Source of the DNA: Mycobacterium colombiense
GTDB lineage: Bacteria; Actinomycetota; Actinomycetes; Mycobacteriales; Mycobacteriaceae
Direction of reading: 5' to 3'
DNA: 52,271 nt
Assembly: GCF_003284975.1 (NCBI RefSeq)
Contig: NZ_QMEU01000029.1
Span: 1 to 52,271 of the forward strand
Made by a program: the position numbers and the translations under genes. The notes under the pieces are model-generated. The model did not search any database. It saw nothing but the letters and a program-made list of their open reading frames with translations, and was not told where the DNA came from. Of the stretch, positions 42,751 to 52,029 are shown in pieces (positions within the stretch are counted from its first letter, which is position 1; every line of letters begins with the position of its first letter).

Positions 42751-45108
42751 ATGTCCGCGGATCCGTCGTCACCGGCTGCCCCGGCGACCGCCGGCATCGT
42801 GGTGCGTCCGCAGGCGGGGCTGGCCGGCAATGACTGCTCAGTGGCGGCGGTGCGCGACGAAGTCACCAAACAGTTTGACCGCCTTGCGTTTCTGGGGGAG
42901 TTGCGTTGTTCGCATGACCGGGTCGTCGCCGGTTCGCTCGAGGAGTTGGTGTTCCACTACACCGTTGGAGGATCCGGCATTGCAGACAGCGGTTGGCTGA
43001 AGCTCTGCTTCCGCTACTACTCCGACTGGGATCTGCAAACAACGTCGCCGCATGCCCGCGACTTCGCGTCCGCCCGCCTGGTGAGTCGATCGCTGATCGG
43101 CGGTGCATCGGAGGCCGGCGCCGCGACGGTGCAGCAGCTGGTCACGAAATACGACGTCAAAGGCGGGGAGCGGCCATTTCAGAAATCGCTGCTCATTCAC
43201 GTCGTGGACGGCTACCTGCGGCCCGGAGATGTCATCGAGATCCGGTGCGGCGACCGCCGTTTCGGTGGGCCCGGCACGCGTGTCCAGACTTTCGTCGAAG
43301 ACGAGTTCGAGGTCCACCTGTTCGTCGACCCGCTGGGCACCTCGCGCATGGCACACGCTGACGTCCATCGAATTGCCGTCGTCCCAGGCGGGCCCGAGCG
43401 GGTCGTCGTACACGGTCCTCGCATCGTACGCAGCGATGCATCGGCAGTGCACCTGCGCGCCCACCTGCAAGACCACTGGGGCAACACGTGTTCCGATATC
43501 GCCGCGACGATGCACGCGCGCATCGACGGCATCGTGGTGGACAGCGCCCGTACGCCCCAGACGGGGTGGGCCAGGACGACGCTCCAGATGCCGCCGGTCT
43601 CTGCCCGCATCGACGTTACCGCCGAGACGAGCACCGCGGTGTTTGGGGGCGGTGAGACAGTGATCGACGTCGTGGACGACTTCCCGTCGCCGCGTGCCTA
43701 CTTCTGCGATCTGCACGTTCATTCCAATGACACGGTCGGCACTCAGGGCACCGACTGGAACCTGCGGTACGCGCGCGATATCGCCGCTCTCGATGTACTT
43801 GGCTACACCGCCAATGACTTTCAGATCACCGACGATACGTGGGATGACGTCGTCAGGGCCTGCAGGCAGATCACCAATGATGGCACCTTTGTGTGCTTTC
43901 CGGGAGTGGAGTGGTGCGGCACCGCCGGAGCCGGCGGTGATCACAACGTTGTCTTTCTCGGCGAGGACACCACGTTGGCCCGCTCGCTGGAATGGCATCA
44001 GCGCATTGCAACCACCGCTCCCACGCCGCAGACCTGGCCGGTCACCCAGTTATATGCCGCCTACGAGAAGGATCCAGAGTCCTACCTCTTGATTCCGCAC
44101 GTGGGCGGTCGACGAGCGATCTTGGACTGGCATCATCCCGAGCTGGAGCGGCTGATCGAGGTGCACTCCGCGTGGGGGAGTAGCCCGTGGTTCTTTGAAG
44201 ACGCCCTGGCGCGCGGATTGCGGCTGGGTGCGAGCGCCGCCAGTGATGAACATCGCGGCCGGCCGGGTGCCGGCGCACCTGGAGCCAACATCTTCGGCGG
44301 CTTCGGTGGGCTCACCGGCGTTGTCGCGCCGACCCTTTCCGCTGCAGACGTCGGTCGATCGCTGCGCGCTCGGCGCACCTGGGCCACCACTGGAGCGCGT
44401 GCGGTTGCGCTGCTGTGCAGCGGCGAGAATTGGATGGGTGACGAGTTCACGACCGACGCCGGCTCGCTCAGCGCCGACTACGCCTTGTATGGCACGACGG
44501 GGTGGGATGACGTCGCGGTCTACGACAGCGCCGGTCTGCTCTGGCGTCGAGACCTGCACGCCGAGACGGGACTTTCAAGCAACCTGGTCCGCATCAGCTG
44601 GGGCGGGGCTCGGCACCGCGACCGCTACCGCTGGGCCACCTGGTCAGGCCGGTTGCGTATCGATGGCACTGCTGTTGAAGAGGTAATCCCCTGGGCGATT
44701 ACGCATCCCGAGCAGACCATCGATGTCGACGCATCAGCCGTCGCTTGGGAGACCAAGACTTATGGATCCGACATCGGCATCGTGGTACGGCTGGCCGACC
44801 TTAGCCGCGCGCGATTCGAACTCGATGCGACGGTGCAGGAAGACAACCTGCGGAACCGGGCAGTCCTGTCCGGGGCGGAGCTCATCGCCGACGGACATCG
44901 TGACATTGCCGTCGGCGGTCTCAATCTGCGGATCCGACTCGAGCGCATCGCCGACCCGAAGGCGCTGCCGACCACCGTCGCGGGCGAACTCAATCTGCAG
45001 CTGCCCGTGGGCGACAGCGCAATATACGTGCGCGGCAGGCAATTCGATGGCCATCAGGTATGGACGAGCCCGCTGTTCGTAGCCCGAACCATAGGTCCGT
45101 CGCAGTGA
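42751..45108 (+). CDS. Large PHP-domain metallohydrolase (CehA/McbA or DUF3604-like)
   Basis: A 785-residue three-part protein. Residues 1-310 look like beta-sandwich domains, with FHYTVGG and a DVIEIRCGDRRFGGPGTR block. A PHP metal-binding domain starts at D320 (DLHVHSNDT), with ALDVLGYTANDF, the segment VEWCGTAG, SYLLIPHVGG, and SAASDEHRGRPG. The last 200 residues are another beta-rich part. PHP domains with this D-x-H-x-H-S start hydrolyse phosphoesters or carbamates. The ATG at 42751 has AGGA eight bases upstream. I see no signal peptide. It lies first in the LysR-controlled cluster, ahead of an ABC transporter; the substrate is unknown. Confidence 0.82.
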   Translation: MSADPSSPAAPATAGIVVRPQAGLAGNDCSVAAVRDEVTKQFDRLAFLGELRCSHDRVVAGSLEELVFHYTVGGSGIADSGWLKLCFRYYSDWDLQTTSPHARDFASARLVSRSLIGGASEAGAATVQQLVTKYDVKGGERPFQKSLLIHVVDGYLRPGDVIEIRCGDRRFGGPGTRVQTFVEDEFEVHLFVDPLGTSRMAHADVHRIAVVPGGPERVVVHGPRIVRSDASAVHLRAHLQDHWGNTCSDIAATMHARIDGIVVDSARTPQTGWARTTLQMPPVSARIDVTAETSTAVFGGGETVIDVVDDFPSPRAYFCDLHVHSNDTVGTQGTDWNLRYARDIAALDVLGYTANDFQITDDTWDDVVRACRQITNDGTFVCFPGVEWCGTAGAGGDHNVVFLGEDTTLARSLEWHQRIATTAPTPQTWPVTQLYAAYEKDPESYLLIPHVGGRRAILDWHHPELERLIEVHSAWGSSPWFFEDALARGLRLGASAASDEHRGRPGAGAPGANIFGGFGGLTGVVAPTLSAADVGRSLRARRTWATTGARAVALLCSGENWMGDEFTTDAGSLSADYALYGTTGWDDVAVYDSAGLLWRRDLHAETGLSSNLVRISWGGARHRDRYRWATWSGRLRIDGTAVEEVIPWAITHPEQTIDVDASAVAWETKTYGSDIGIVVRLADLSRARFELDATVQEDNLRNRAVLSGAELIADGHRDIAVGGLNLRIRLERIADPKALPTTVAGELNLQLPVGDSAIYVRGRQFDGHQVWTSPLFVARTIGPSQ

Positions 45109-45313
45109 AGCGACTTCGACCCGGTCTTACCCGCCGCCTACACGTGGACCTGCGACGCATTACCTGCGCCGCTTGTCCGGCTTCCACAGCCGTCTGACCC
45201 CGCGCGCACCGCCGCGCCGTCAACCCTCACCACGTCCAGCGGTACGGCGTTGACTCGTGTGGTTCACACAGGCCAAATCCGCCAGGTTCTCATCTCCCCG
45301 ATTCGAGGAAGCC

Positions 45314-46333
45314 ATGTCACTGCACCCATCCAACAGGATGCTCATAGCGCTGATCGCCGCGTTAGCCGGCGTCGCCCTGCTGTCCGGGTGCTCAAGCCAG
45401 GGCGCGTCGCCGGCCTCCTCCGCCGTCTCGCTGCGGCTGGGCTATCTGCCGCGAATCACGCACGCCTCGGCACTGGTGGGTCTCAGCGACGGCTTTTTCA
45501 CCAAGCAATTGGGACCCCGCGTCGACTTCACTGCAAAACCATTCAGTCGAGGCACCGAGGAAGTGACCGCGCTGCTGTCGGGTCAACTCGACGCCGCCTA
45601 CGTCGGTCCCAACCCGGCCTTCAACGCCTGGCAGAAGTCGGAAGGTAAAGCGATCAAGATCATCTCCGGTGCGGCCAGCGGAGGTACCTCGATGGTCGTC
45701 AAACCCGAGATCAAGGCTGCCGCAGACCTCAAAGGAAAGACCGTGGCGGATCCCGCGCTCGGCGGGACTCAGGACGTCAGTCTCCGTGACTGGCTTGCCC
45801 ACAACGGTTTGAAGACCGATATCCAAGGCGGGGGCGATGTTTCGGTGAAACCGACCAGTCCGGAATCGGCCATCGTGCAACAATTCCTTACCAACCAAAT
45901 CGCGGGCGCGATCGACTCCGCGCCGTTTGATGTGCAGATGATCAAGGCCGGTGGAGTGCGACTGTGGTCGGACCCCAACACCATCACCGTCCTGGTGGTC
46001 CGCCAGGAGTTCCTCGCGGCCCACCCGGACGCGGTCGCCGGACTGCTGCGCGCCCAGGCCGAGGCGACCGAACGTATCGCCAGTGATCGCGACGGCGCCG
46101 CGCAATCGGCCAACGCCGCCCTGGCGAAAGACCTTGGCAAGGGCCTTGAACCCGACGTGCTCGCGGCCTCGTTTCAGGAGACCACCTACACCAACGATCC
46201 CGGGATCGCATCACTGCGCGACCAAGTCGCCAAGGCGGTGGCCATCGGGCTGCTGCAGCCGCTCGATATCAGCGGCCTGTACGAGCCGGGGCCGCTCAAC
46301 AAAGTGCTCGCCGAGCCGGCAAGCCGCAGGTGA
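45314..46333 (+). CDS. Lipoprotein ABC substrate-binding protein (NrtA/SsuA/TauA-like)
   Basis: A 339-residue periplasmic-type binding protein. The signal peptide ends in the lipobox LLSGC with Cys26 as the lipidation site. The mature part has the NMT1/SsuA features LRLGYLPRITHASALVGLSDG, AYVGPNPAFNAW and KTVADPALGGTQDVSLRDWL, two lobes around a central hinge. ATG 45314 follows GAGGA. The ATPase gene begins 3 bp after its stop, and the 205 bp between it and the PHP gene hold no clear terminator. Substrates of relatives are small anions such as sulfonates, nitrate or taurine; here it may be a phosphorylated or sulfonated compound. Confidence 0.9.
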   Translation: MSLHPSNRMLIALIAALAGVALLSGCSSQGASPASSAVSLRLGYLPRITHASALVGLSDGFFTKQLGPRVDFTAKPFSRGTEEVTALLSGQLDAAYVGPNPAFNAWQKSEGKAIKIISGAASGGTSMVVKPEIKAAADLKGKTVADPALGGTQDVSLRDWLAHNGLKTDIQGGGDVSVKPTSPESAIVQQFLTNQIAGAIDSAPFDVQMIKAGGVRLWSDPNTITVLVVRQEFLAAHPDAVAGLLRAQAEATERIASDRDGAAQSANAALAKDLGKGLEPDVLAASFQETTYTNDPGIASLRDQVAKAVAIGLLQPLDISGLYEPGPLNKVLAEPASRR

Positions 46334-46336
46334 CCC

Positions 46337-47134
46337 GTGATCCACTACGTTCCGTCGGATGACCTCACCGGGCAGCGGCCCGAGGCCGGCCCACAAACGT
46401 CACGGGCGGTGCGCCTCACGGATGTGACCAAGCAGTACGGCCGGGGCCGGTCGGCTGTCATGGCACTCGATCGAATTACGCTGACTGTGGCCGCCGGCGA
46501 ATTCGTCTGCGTCGTAGGGGCTTCCGGATGCGGAAAGAGCTCACTGCTGTCGCTGATCGCAGGGATCGACCAACCGTCCGCCGGTGAACTCAGCACCGGT
46601 CGGCAACGGGTGGCGCTGATGTTCCAGGAATCTGCACTGTTCCCATGGCTGACGGCGGCCGGCAATGTCGAGTTGGCGCTGCGGGCGCGCTCGGTGCCAC
46701 GATCGGAACGCCGCCGGCGGGCCACTCAATTGCTGCAGACGGTCGGCTTGGCTGACTTCGCCGATAAGCGACCCCATCAGCTGTCCGGCGGCATGCAGCA
46801 GCGCGTGGCACTGGCGCGTGCGCTCGCCCAAGACGCCGACGTCTTGCTGATGGACGAGCCGTTCGGGGCGCTGGATGCGCTGACCCGTGATCGCCTGCAT
46901 GAAGAGCTCGAGCGCATCGTCGGCGAGCGGCGGCTGACCGTCGTGTTTGTTACGCACAACGTCCGCGAAGCAGTGCGACTCGCCGACCGTGTCGTTTTGC
47001 TCAGCCCGCGGCCCGGTCGCATCGTCGAAGAGTTCGCGGTCCCGCCGGGACGCCGCCACGGGGCCGACAACCCGGCCGTTGCCGAATTGGCCGACCACAT
47101 CTCCACCCAGCTACGGAAAGGAGGGAAGTCGTAG
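46337..47134 (+). CDS. ABC transporter ATP-binding protein (SsuB/TauB/NrtD-like)
   Basis: A 265-residue ATPase. Walker A is GASGCGKSS (61-69), the Q-loop glutamine is Q97, the signature is LSGGMQQR (149-156), Walker B is VLLMDE (169-174) and the H-loop histidine is H207. All catalytic parts are present. It starts with GTG 46337, 3 bp after the binding protein, and overlaps the permease start by one base (TAGTG). It powers uptake by the adjacent permease. Confidence 0.95.
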   Translation: MIHYVPSDDLTGQRPEAGPQTSRAVRLTDVTKQYGRGRSAVMALDRITLTVAAGEFVCVVGASGCGKSSLLSLIAGIDQPSAGELSTGRQRVALMFQESALFPWLTAAGNVELALRARSVPRSERRRRATQLLQTVGLADFADKRPHQLSGGMQQRVALARALAQDADVLLMDEPFGALDALTRDRLHEELERIVGERRLTVVFVTHNVREAVRLADRVVLLSPRPGRIVEEFAVPPGRRHGADNPAVAELADHISTQLRKGGKS

Positions 47135-48000
47135 TGGTGCTTGACAGTAGTACCTCCAACCAGACTCACCGCCGTGCCCTAGCGGCCCCAGCACCGGGTC
47201 CGGGCCGAGTTGGCGCCAGGCGGGTGTTCGCCGCCATGCGGGCGAAAGCCCTTGCCGTTGCGATGGTTCTGCTGATCTGGCAGCTGGTGTACCTCAGCGA
47301 CTGGAAGCCGTCATTTGTGCTGCCCGGCCCTGCAACCGTCGCATCCAACCTCTGGCAGCGCCTGCACGAGGCGGTGCTTTGGGATGCTATCGGCATCACG
47401 CTGTGCCGAGCGCTGTCCGGTTTCGCGCTGGCCCTGGTCATTGGGTCGGTCGTCGGCGCGGTGATCGCGCAGAACCGACTGCTGCGCACGGCCTTTGGTC
47501 CGGTTATCACCGGTCTGCAGACCATGCCGGCCATTGCGTGGTTTCCCTTCGCCATCATCTTCTTCGGGCTGCACACGTCTGCGATCCTGTTCGTCGTCGT
47601 CATCGGCGCCGCGCCGTCGGTGGCCACGGGTGTGCTCGCAGGAGCCGGCCAAATCCCACCGCTGCAGTTGCGGGTGGCAAAAAACCTGGGATTGCACGGA
47701 TTTGGGCTCTACCGGCATGTGATCCTTCCCGCGTCGCTACCGACGTTCGTCGGTGGATTGCGCCAGGGGTGGGCGTTCGCGTGGCGTAGCTTGATGGCCG
47801 GCGAATTGGTGGTCCTTATCAGCGGCGCGGCGTCGATCGGGGTGCTGCTGGAAAACGCGCAGAACCTCAGCGATATGCCCTCTGCGATCGCCATCATGAT
47901 CGTGATCCTTCTGATCGGCATCGCCATCGACGCTGTCTTCAATGCTGCCGATCAGCGCATCCGTCGGTATTGGGGGCTGATCGGAACCGATTCGGAATGA
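47134..48000 (+). CDS. ABC transporter permease (SsuC/TauC-like)
   Basis: A 288-residue inner-membrane permease with about six hydrophobic segments (near residues 38-52, 92-112, 125-145, 150-165, 210-230 and 245-265). The EAA loop is seen at about residues 165-185 (VAKNLGLHGFGLYRHVILPASL, shown in part). GAAAGGAGGGAAG precedes the GTG 47134 start. The MPAIAWFPFAIIFFG block is typical of the SsuC/TauC group. It completes a full importer. The next gene starts 29 bp later. Confidence 0.93.
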   Translation: MVLDSSTSNQTHRRALAAPAPGPGRVGARRVFAAMRAKALAVAMVLLIWQLVYLSDWKPSFVLPGPATVASNLWQRLHEAVLWDAIGITLCRALSGFALALVIGSVVGAVIAQNRLLRTAFGPVITGLQTMPAIAWFPFAIIFFGLHTSAILFVVVIGAAPSVATGVLAGAGQIPPLQLRVAKNLGLHGFGLYRHVILPASLPTFVGGLRQGWAFAWRSLMAGELVVLISGAASIGVLLENAQNLSDMPSAIAIMIVILLIGIAIDAVFNAADQRIRRYWGLIGTDSE

Positions 48001-48029
48001 CTCGACCATCCACTCAGACAAGGAGCCTC

Positions 48030-49190
48030 ATGCCGGACCGTCACCAAGCTGATCGCCCGCCGAGCGGCTCATTTCGCCTCTGGGCATTCGGTGACGCGCA
48101 CGTCGGGACAGACAAGAGATTCGGCAGGGAGAGCCTCGCTGAGGCGATTACACAATCGGAGTCCGGCGGACCGGAGGGTGGGCCTCCCTTCGAGTGGGAT
48201 ATCGCGATCGACGTCGGCGATATGTCCGGAGCGCATCACCATCTTCCAGACGACGCCGAGGGTAGGGAACTTCGCCGCCAGTTCGCCAGCCTGCGTCGCC
48301 ACCGACGCGAGGACATTTACAGTGTCTGCGGCAATCACGACCGCAGCGGCCTGCACGAGCCCGAGGCGTGGTGGTGGCAGAAGTGGGTTGATCCGCTTGG
48401 GGAGCACACCGAGTCCTCGGGGGTCGACGCGAACGCACGGCCCTACCCGGTCGAGGGCGCTTGGCAGCACTATTCCTTCCGGGTCGGGAACATCTTGTTC
48501 CTCATGCTCAGTGACCGCAACGAACCCACTCAGACGGTGGGGCGCGGAACGCTCGGCGGCAACCCAGGCGGCGTCGTCAGCGGCGAGACCTTTCGCTGGT
48601 GGAAGAACATGGTTCTGGCCAACCCCGACTCGATCATCGTCGTTGTCCACCACTACGTTTTGAAGGACACCACCGTGGCCTCCGGCGAGTGGGAAGGCGT
48701 TCGCAAAGGGCCGGACGGCCAGTTGCTCGAGCATTACCACCGCCCGTTCGAACTCGGTACCCCACAAGGTGCGTCATACTTGTATTGGGTTGACAGCCAA
48801 CCTGATTCCGGCGCCTTCGAGAATTTCCTCATCGAGCACCCCGGCCGGGTTCACTTGTGGATCGCCGGGCATACTCACACCCATCCGGACGACAGCTACG
48901 GCGGCAAAACTAATATCGAACAGCGTTGGGGTACCTGGTTTCTCAACGTCGCGTCACTGAGTCGCCACCATATGCCGATCACCACGCTTCCGATCAGCAG
49001 GCTGCTCACCTTCACGCCCGGCAGCGCCGATGTGCGCGTGCAGTGCTACTTGCACACCAGCCAATACGCACGCCAAGGCTGGTACCGCAAGGCCGAAAGG
49101 ACCATCACACTCAATAAGACATTCACCGCGCCGGCCGACTATTCGCCTGCGCGGCCAGGCGCATCGTTACCAACGCTCGGACACATGTAG
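48030..49190 (+). CDS. Calcineurin-like metallophosphoesterase
   Basis: A 386-residue phosphoesterase with all five metallophosphoesterase motifs: D22-A-H24 (FGDAHVG), G-D64 (DVGDMSG), G-N102-H103-D104, H207-H208 (VVHHYV) and G-H281-T-H283. The two-metal site therefore looks active. No signal peptide is seen at ATG 48030, so it is probably cytoplasmic; AAGGAG is four bases upstream. It is the fifth gene after the PHP protein and 29 bp after the permease. The substrate may be what the transporter brings in, or a product of it. The long insert between motifs III and IV is not typical of cAMP or nucleotidase members. Confidence 0.88.
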   Translation: MPDRHQADRPPSGSFRLWAFGDAHVGTDKRFGRESLAEAITQSESGGPEGGPPFEWDIAIDVGDMSGAHHHLPDDAEGRELRRQFASLRRHRREDIYSVCGNHDRSGLHEPEAWWWQKWVDPLGEHTESSGVDANARPYPVEGAWQHYSFRVGNILFLMLSDRNEPTQTVGRGTLGGNPGGVVSGETFRWWKNMVLANPDSIIVVVHHYVLKDTTVASGEWEGVRKGPDGQLLEHYHRPFELGTPQGASYLYWVDSQPDSGAFENFLIEHPGRVHLWIAGHTHTHPDDSYGGKTNIEQRWGTWFLNVASLSRHHMPITTLPISRLLTFTPGSADVRVQCYLHTSQYARQGWYRKAERTITLNKTFTAPADYSPARPGASLPTLGHM

Positions 49191-49242
49191 GGGCGGAAAT
49201 GGATGCTCGCCGACATTGCGTTGCAGCACAGCAAGAAGCGCG

Positions 49243-50244
49243 CTACGGCGTCGCCGCGGTGGCGTTTAAACGACGATCCACCCAGTCGCCGAAATGCGGC
49301 GCGGACTGGATCTGGCCCGCGGCCGCGAACAGATCGGTGAGGCGTTGCTCGGCGTCCACCACGGTGTCGTCCAGCGGGATGGGCTGCCGCAGCGTGCGTC
49401 CCTGCGCGACGGCGGCGACGGCGGGGTCGATGCCGGCGGACTTGGCATACTCGGCAGCCCACTCCTGGGGGTGCTCGCGCGCCCAGACCGCTGCCCTGGC
49501 GTATCGCGTCAGTAAATCCCCGAGGGCCGTGTTGGTCTTCGCGTCGGCCAGTGCTTTGTCGGAGGCGATGCCGAACGAGTACTTGTGCTTGCGGGTGACC
49601 AGCCCGCGCACCGGGAGCTGCTGTTCGGCCTGGGCGGTGTAGGGATCCCACACCGCCCAGGCGTCGACCTGACCGTTACGAAATCCGGACAGGGCGTCGG
49701 CGGGCTGCAGGAACACGAGGTGGACATCGGCCGGTTTGAGACCGGCCTTGTCGAGCTGGTCGAGCACATTGGCGTGCGCTGAACTGCCCTTGGCGAGCGC
49801 GATCGTCTTGCCGCGCAGGTCGGGGACCGACTGGATGGCCGAATCGGTGTGGACCAGGATCTGGTCGCCGGGACCGCCACCGTCATATGCGGACACCACC
49901 TTGATGCGGGCGTTGGCGACCGCGCCGAAGATCGGTGGGGTGTCACCGGTGATGGCGAAATCGATCTTGCCCGCGGCGGCGGCCTCGACCATCGGAGGCC
50001 CTGAGCTGAAGGTCGAAAAGTCGATCCGGTACACCAGGCCCTGCAGTTGGCCCGCGGCGCGCAGCATGGCTTCGGTGGCCACGCTCTTTTGATCGCCGAC
50101 CTTCAGCGTGAGGTCGGCCAGCTGTGACAGCGGGACTTGCGTCGGCACCTGGCCGGGACCGGCGGCGTGTTGGCGGGAGACGCACGCCGGCAGCAGCAGC
50201 GCGAGGCCGGCCAGCAGGACCGCGGCATAGCGCCGTGCCGACAT
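49243..50244 (-). CDS. Orphan SsuA-like lipoprotein substrate-binding protein
   Basis: A 333-residue SsuA/TauA-type binding protein. The signal peptide has the lipobox LLPAC with Cys21 as anchor. Typical blocks are KIDFAITGDTPPIFGAVANA, GKTIALAKGSSAHANVLDQL and GQVDAWAVWDPYTAQAEQQL. ATG 50244 is chosen because longer frames lack signal-like sequence. No ATPase or permease gene is next to it, and it is convergent with the phosphoesterase. It could serve a distant importer or the nearby one. About 250 bp separate it from the LMF1-type gene; I see nothing clear in that gap. Confidence 0.9.
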   Translation of the reverse strand: MSARRYAAVLLAGLALLLPACVSRQHAAGPGQVPTQVPLSQLADLTLKVGDQKSVATEAMLRAAGQLQGLVYRIDFSTFSSGPPMVEAAAAGKIDFAITGDTPPIFGAVANARIKVVSAYDGGGPGDQILVHTDSAIQSVPDLRGKTIALAKGSSAHANVLDQLDKAGLKPADVHLVFLQPADALSGFRNGQVDAWAVWDPYTAQAEQQLPVRGLVTRKHKYSFGIASDKALADAKTNTALGDLLTRYARAAVWAREHPQEWAAEYAKSAGIDPAVAAVAQGRTLRQPIPLDDTVVDAEQRLTDLFAAAGQIQSAPHFGDWVDRRLNATAATP

Positions 50245-50496
50245 CGGACTCCGCCGACTCGGACACGGGGTTGGCCGAGCGGTTCGGTGCGGTACCGAAG
50301 GTCGCCCGGTGCGGGCCAAAAGCGAAGTGCTGGACAGACTCACAGGTTGCGTAATCCTCGTAGCGGTTCGACACGTGCGATTCGCGCCGGCAAGAACTGC
50401 GGCGCAGTGCCAGGCGAGGCTATTGCGGATCGGTTGGGCTGACCAGGGTTTGAATTGCGATGAACGGAACCGCGCCGGGACACCCGGTTCTCGGCC

Positions 50497-51942
50497 TCAT
50501 GTGGCGGTGGTCACCCGCGGCAGACTCATCGGCGGCACGTATCCGCCGATCAGGCCGCGATGCCACCAGGCCCGATCACGACGCAGCTCGGCCGGCGTGG
50601 TGAAGCGGTACTGGTAGAGCTGTGCCCGCACGAACTTCGGCGGTGCATCCGGGAAGGGGTTGTGCCGCAACAACCGCAGCGTGGGTCGATCGTTTTCCAG
50701 CAGCCGTTGCAGGAGCGGCCTCAGCCATGGCTGTGCGTAGCCCGGCGAGATCGCGGCGAACCACATCAGCCAGTCCAGGCGCAGATGATAGGGGGCCCAC
50801 TGTCGCGGCAGCCGGCGCAGCGCGCCCGGCTTGCCCTTGAATTCATATTCCTTCCAGACGGTGCGGGCGGTGATGACCGCGTCGTCGGTGCCCTCGATCA
50901 CCACCTCGCGGCGGATCCGTCCGATGCTGCCGAAGGCGCCGTAGGTGTTCACCAAGTGGAACGAGTTGAAAGACATGTTCATTCGCTGCCGCGAGGACAG
51001 CATGTTCGCCACCGGCCAGTAGCTCATGAACAGCACGGCCGCGGCGACCGCGACGACCAGGCCGATGAACCACAGCGGTGTCGGACCCGCATGCGCCGGG
51101 GCCAGGCTCGTGGACAGCGCCGCCGCGACCGACGCGTCGTCGATGGCGCCGAACGCCAGCACGATCGTCACCCAGTTGAGCCACGCGAAATTGCCCGAGG
51201 CGACCAGCCACAGCTGGGTGACGACGATGATCGCGGCGGCCGCGCTGGCCACCGGCTGCGGCGCGAACAGTCCGAACGGCACGATCAGCTGCGCGAAATG
51301 GTTGCCCGCCACTTCAATCCGGTGCAGCGGCTTGGGCAGATGGTGGAAAAACCAGCTCAACGGGCCCGGCATCGGTTGCGTCTCATGGTGATAGTACAAA
51401 CACGTCAGGTCGCGCCAGCACGGGTCGCCGCGCATCTTGATCAGTCCCGCACCGAATTCCACCCGGAACAACAACAGCCGAACCATCCACAACGTCAGGA
51501 CAGGAGGTGCCACGTCGTGGTTGCCCAAAAAGATCATCAGAAAGCCGGTTTCGAGCAACAGCGATTCCCAGCCGAACGAGTACCAGGTCTGCCCCACATT
51601 CACGATCGATAGATAGAACACCCACAGCGTCAGCCACATCGCCATCGCGGCCCACAGCGGCACCACGTCGGCGGCCCCGGCGACGACGGCCGCCGACAAC
51701 GCCGCTCCGAACCAGGCGACGGCCGCAAACAACCGATCGGAATAGCGCAAATGAAACAGGCTCGGCGTGCGCCAAAACGATTGGCGCGCCAGAAACTGCG
51801 GAATGGGCAGGATGCCGCGCTCGCCGATGAGCGCGCGGAACTGGACCGCGGCCGCAACGAACCCGAGCAGGTAGATCGCCGCGGCGCCGCGCTCGAGCAC
51901 CAGTCTGCCCACCCAATATTGGGATGCGGAAAACCAGTCCAT
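50497..51942 (-). CDS. LMF1-family (lipase maturation factor) membrane protein (Rv0235c-type)
   Basis: A 481-residue membrane protein. It has a hydrophobic first half with about seven to eight segments and the hallmark LMF1 blocks YSFGWESLLLETGFLMIFLG, FRVEFGAGLIKMRGDPCWRD and YYHHETQPMPGPLSWFFHHL. A soluble C-terminal part carries WAPYHLRLDWLMWFAAIS, also typical. In animals LMF1 helps lipases fold; bacterial roles are not established. The start MDWFSASQYW and size fit my recollection of Rv0235c, so it marks the return to the conserved order after the accessory block. Confidence 0.9.
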   Translation of the reverse strand: MDWFSASQYWVGRLVLERGAAAIYLLGFVAAAVQFRALIGERGILPIPQFLARQSFWRTPSLFHLRYSDRLFAAVAWFGAALSAAVVAGAADVVPLWAAMAMWLTLWVFYLSIVNVGQTWYSFGWESLLLETGFLMIFLGNHDVAPPVLTLWMVRLLLFRVEFGAGLIKMRGDPCWRDLTCLYYHHETQPMPGPLSWFFHHLPKPLHRIEVAGNHFAQLIVPFGLFAPQPVASAAAAIIVVTQLWLVASGNFAWLNWVTIVLAFGAIDDASVAAALSTSLAPAHAGPTPLWFIGLVVAVAAAVLFMSYWPVANMLSSRQRMNMSFNSFHLVNTYGAFGSIGRIRREVVIEGTDDAVITARTVWKEYEFKGKPGALRRLPRQWAPYHLRLDWLMWFAAISPGYAQPWLRPLLQRLLENDRPTLRLLRHNPFPDAPPKFVRAQLYQYRFTTPAELRRDRAWWHRGLIGGYVPPMSLPRVTTAT

Positions 51943-52029
51943 GGCGCTAGCTCCTCGGTCGGTGGCGGTTACGCCAACCCGCGTATCCAGTCAATCAGCC
52001 GGTAAACGGGTAGCCAATAGCCGGGCTGA

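Noticed and set aside
50245..50496. Gap between the orphan binding protein and the LMF1-type gene
   Set aside because: I looked for small genes, repeats and RNA-like hairpins and saw nothing convincing.
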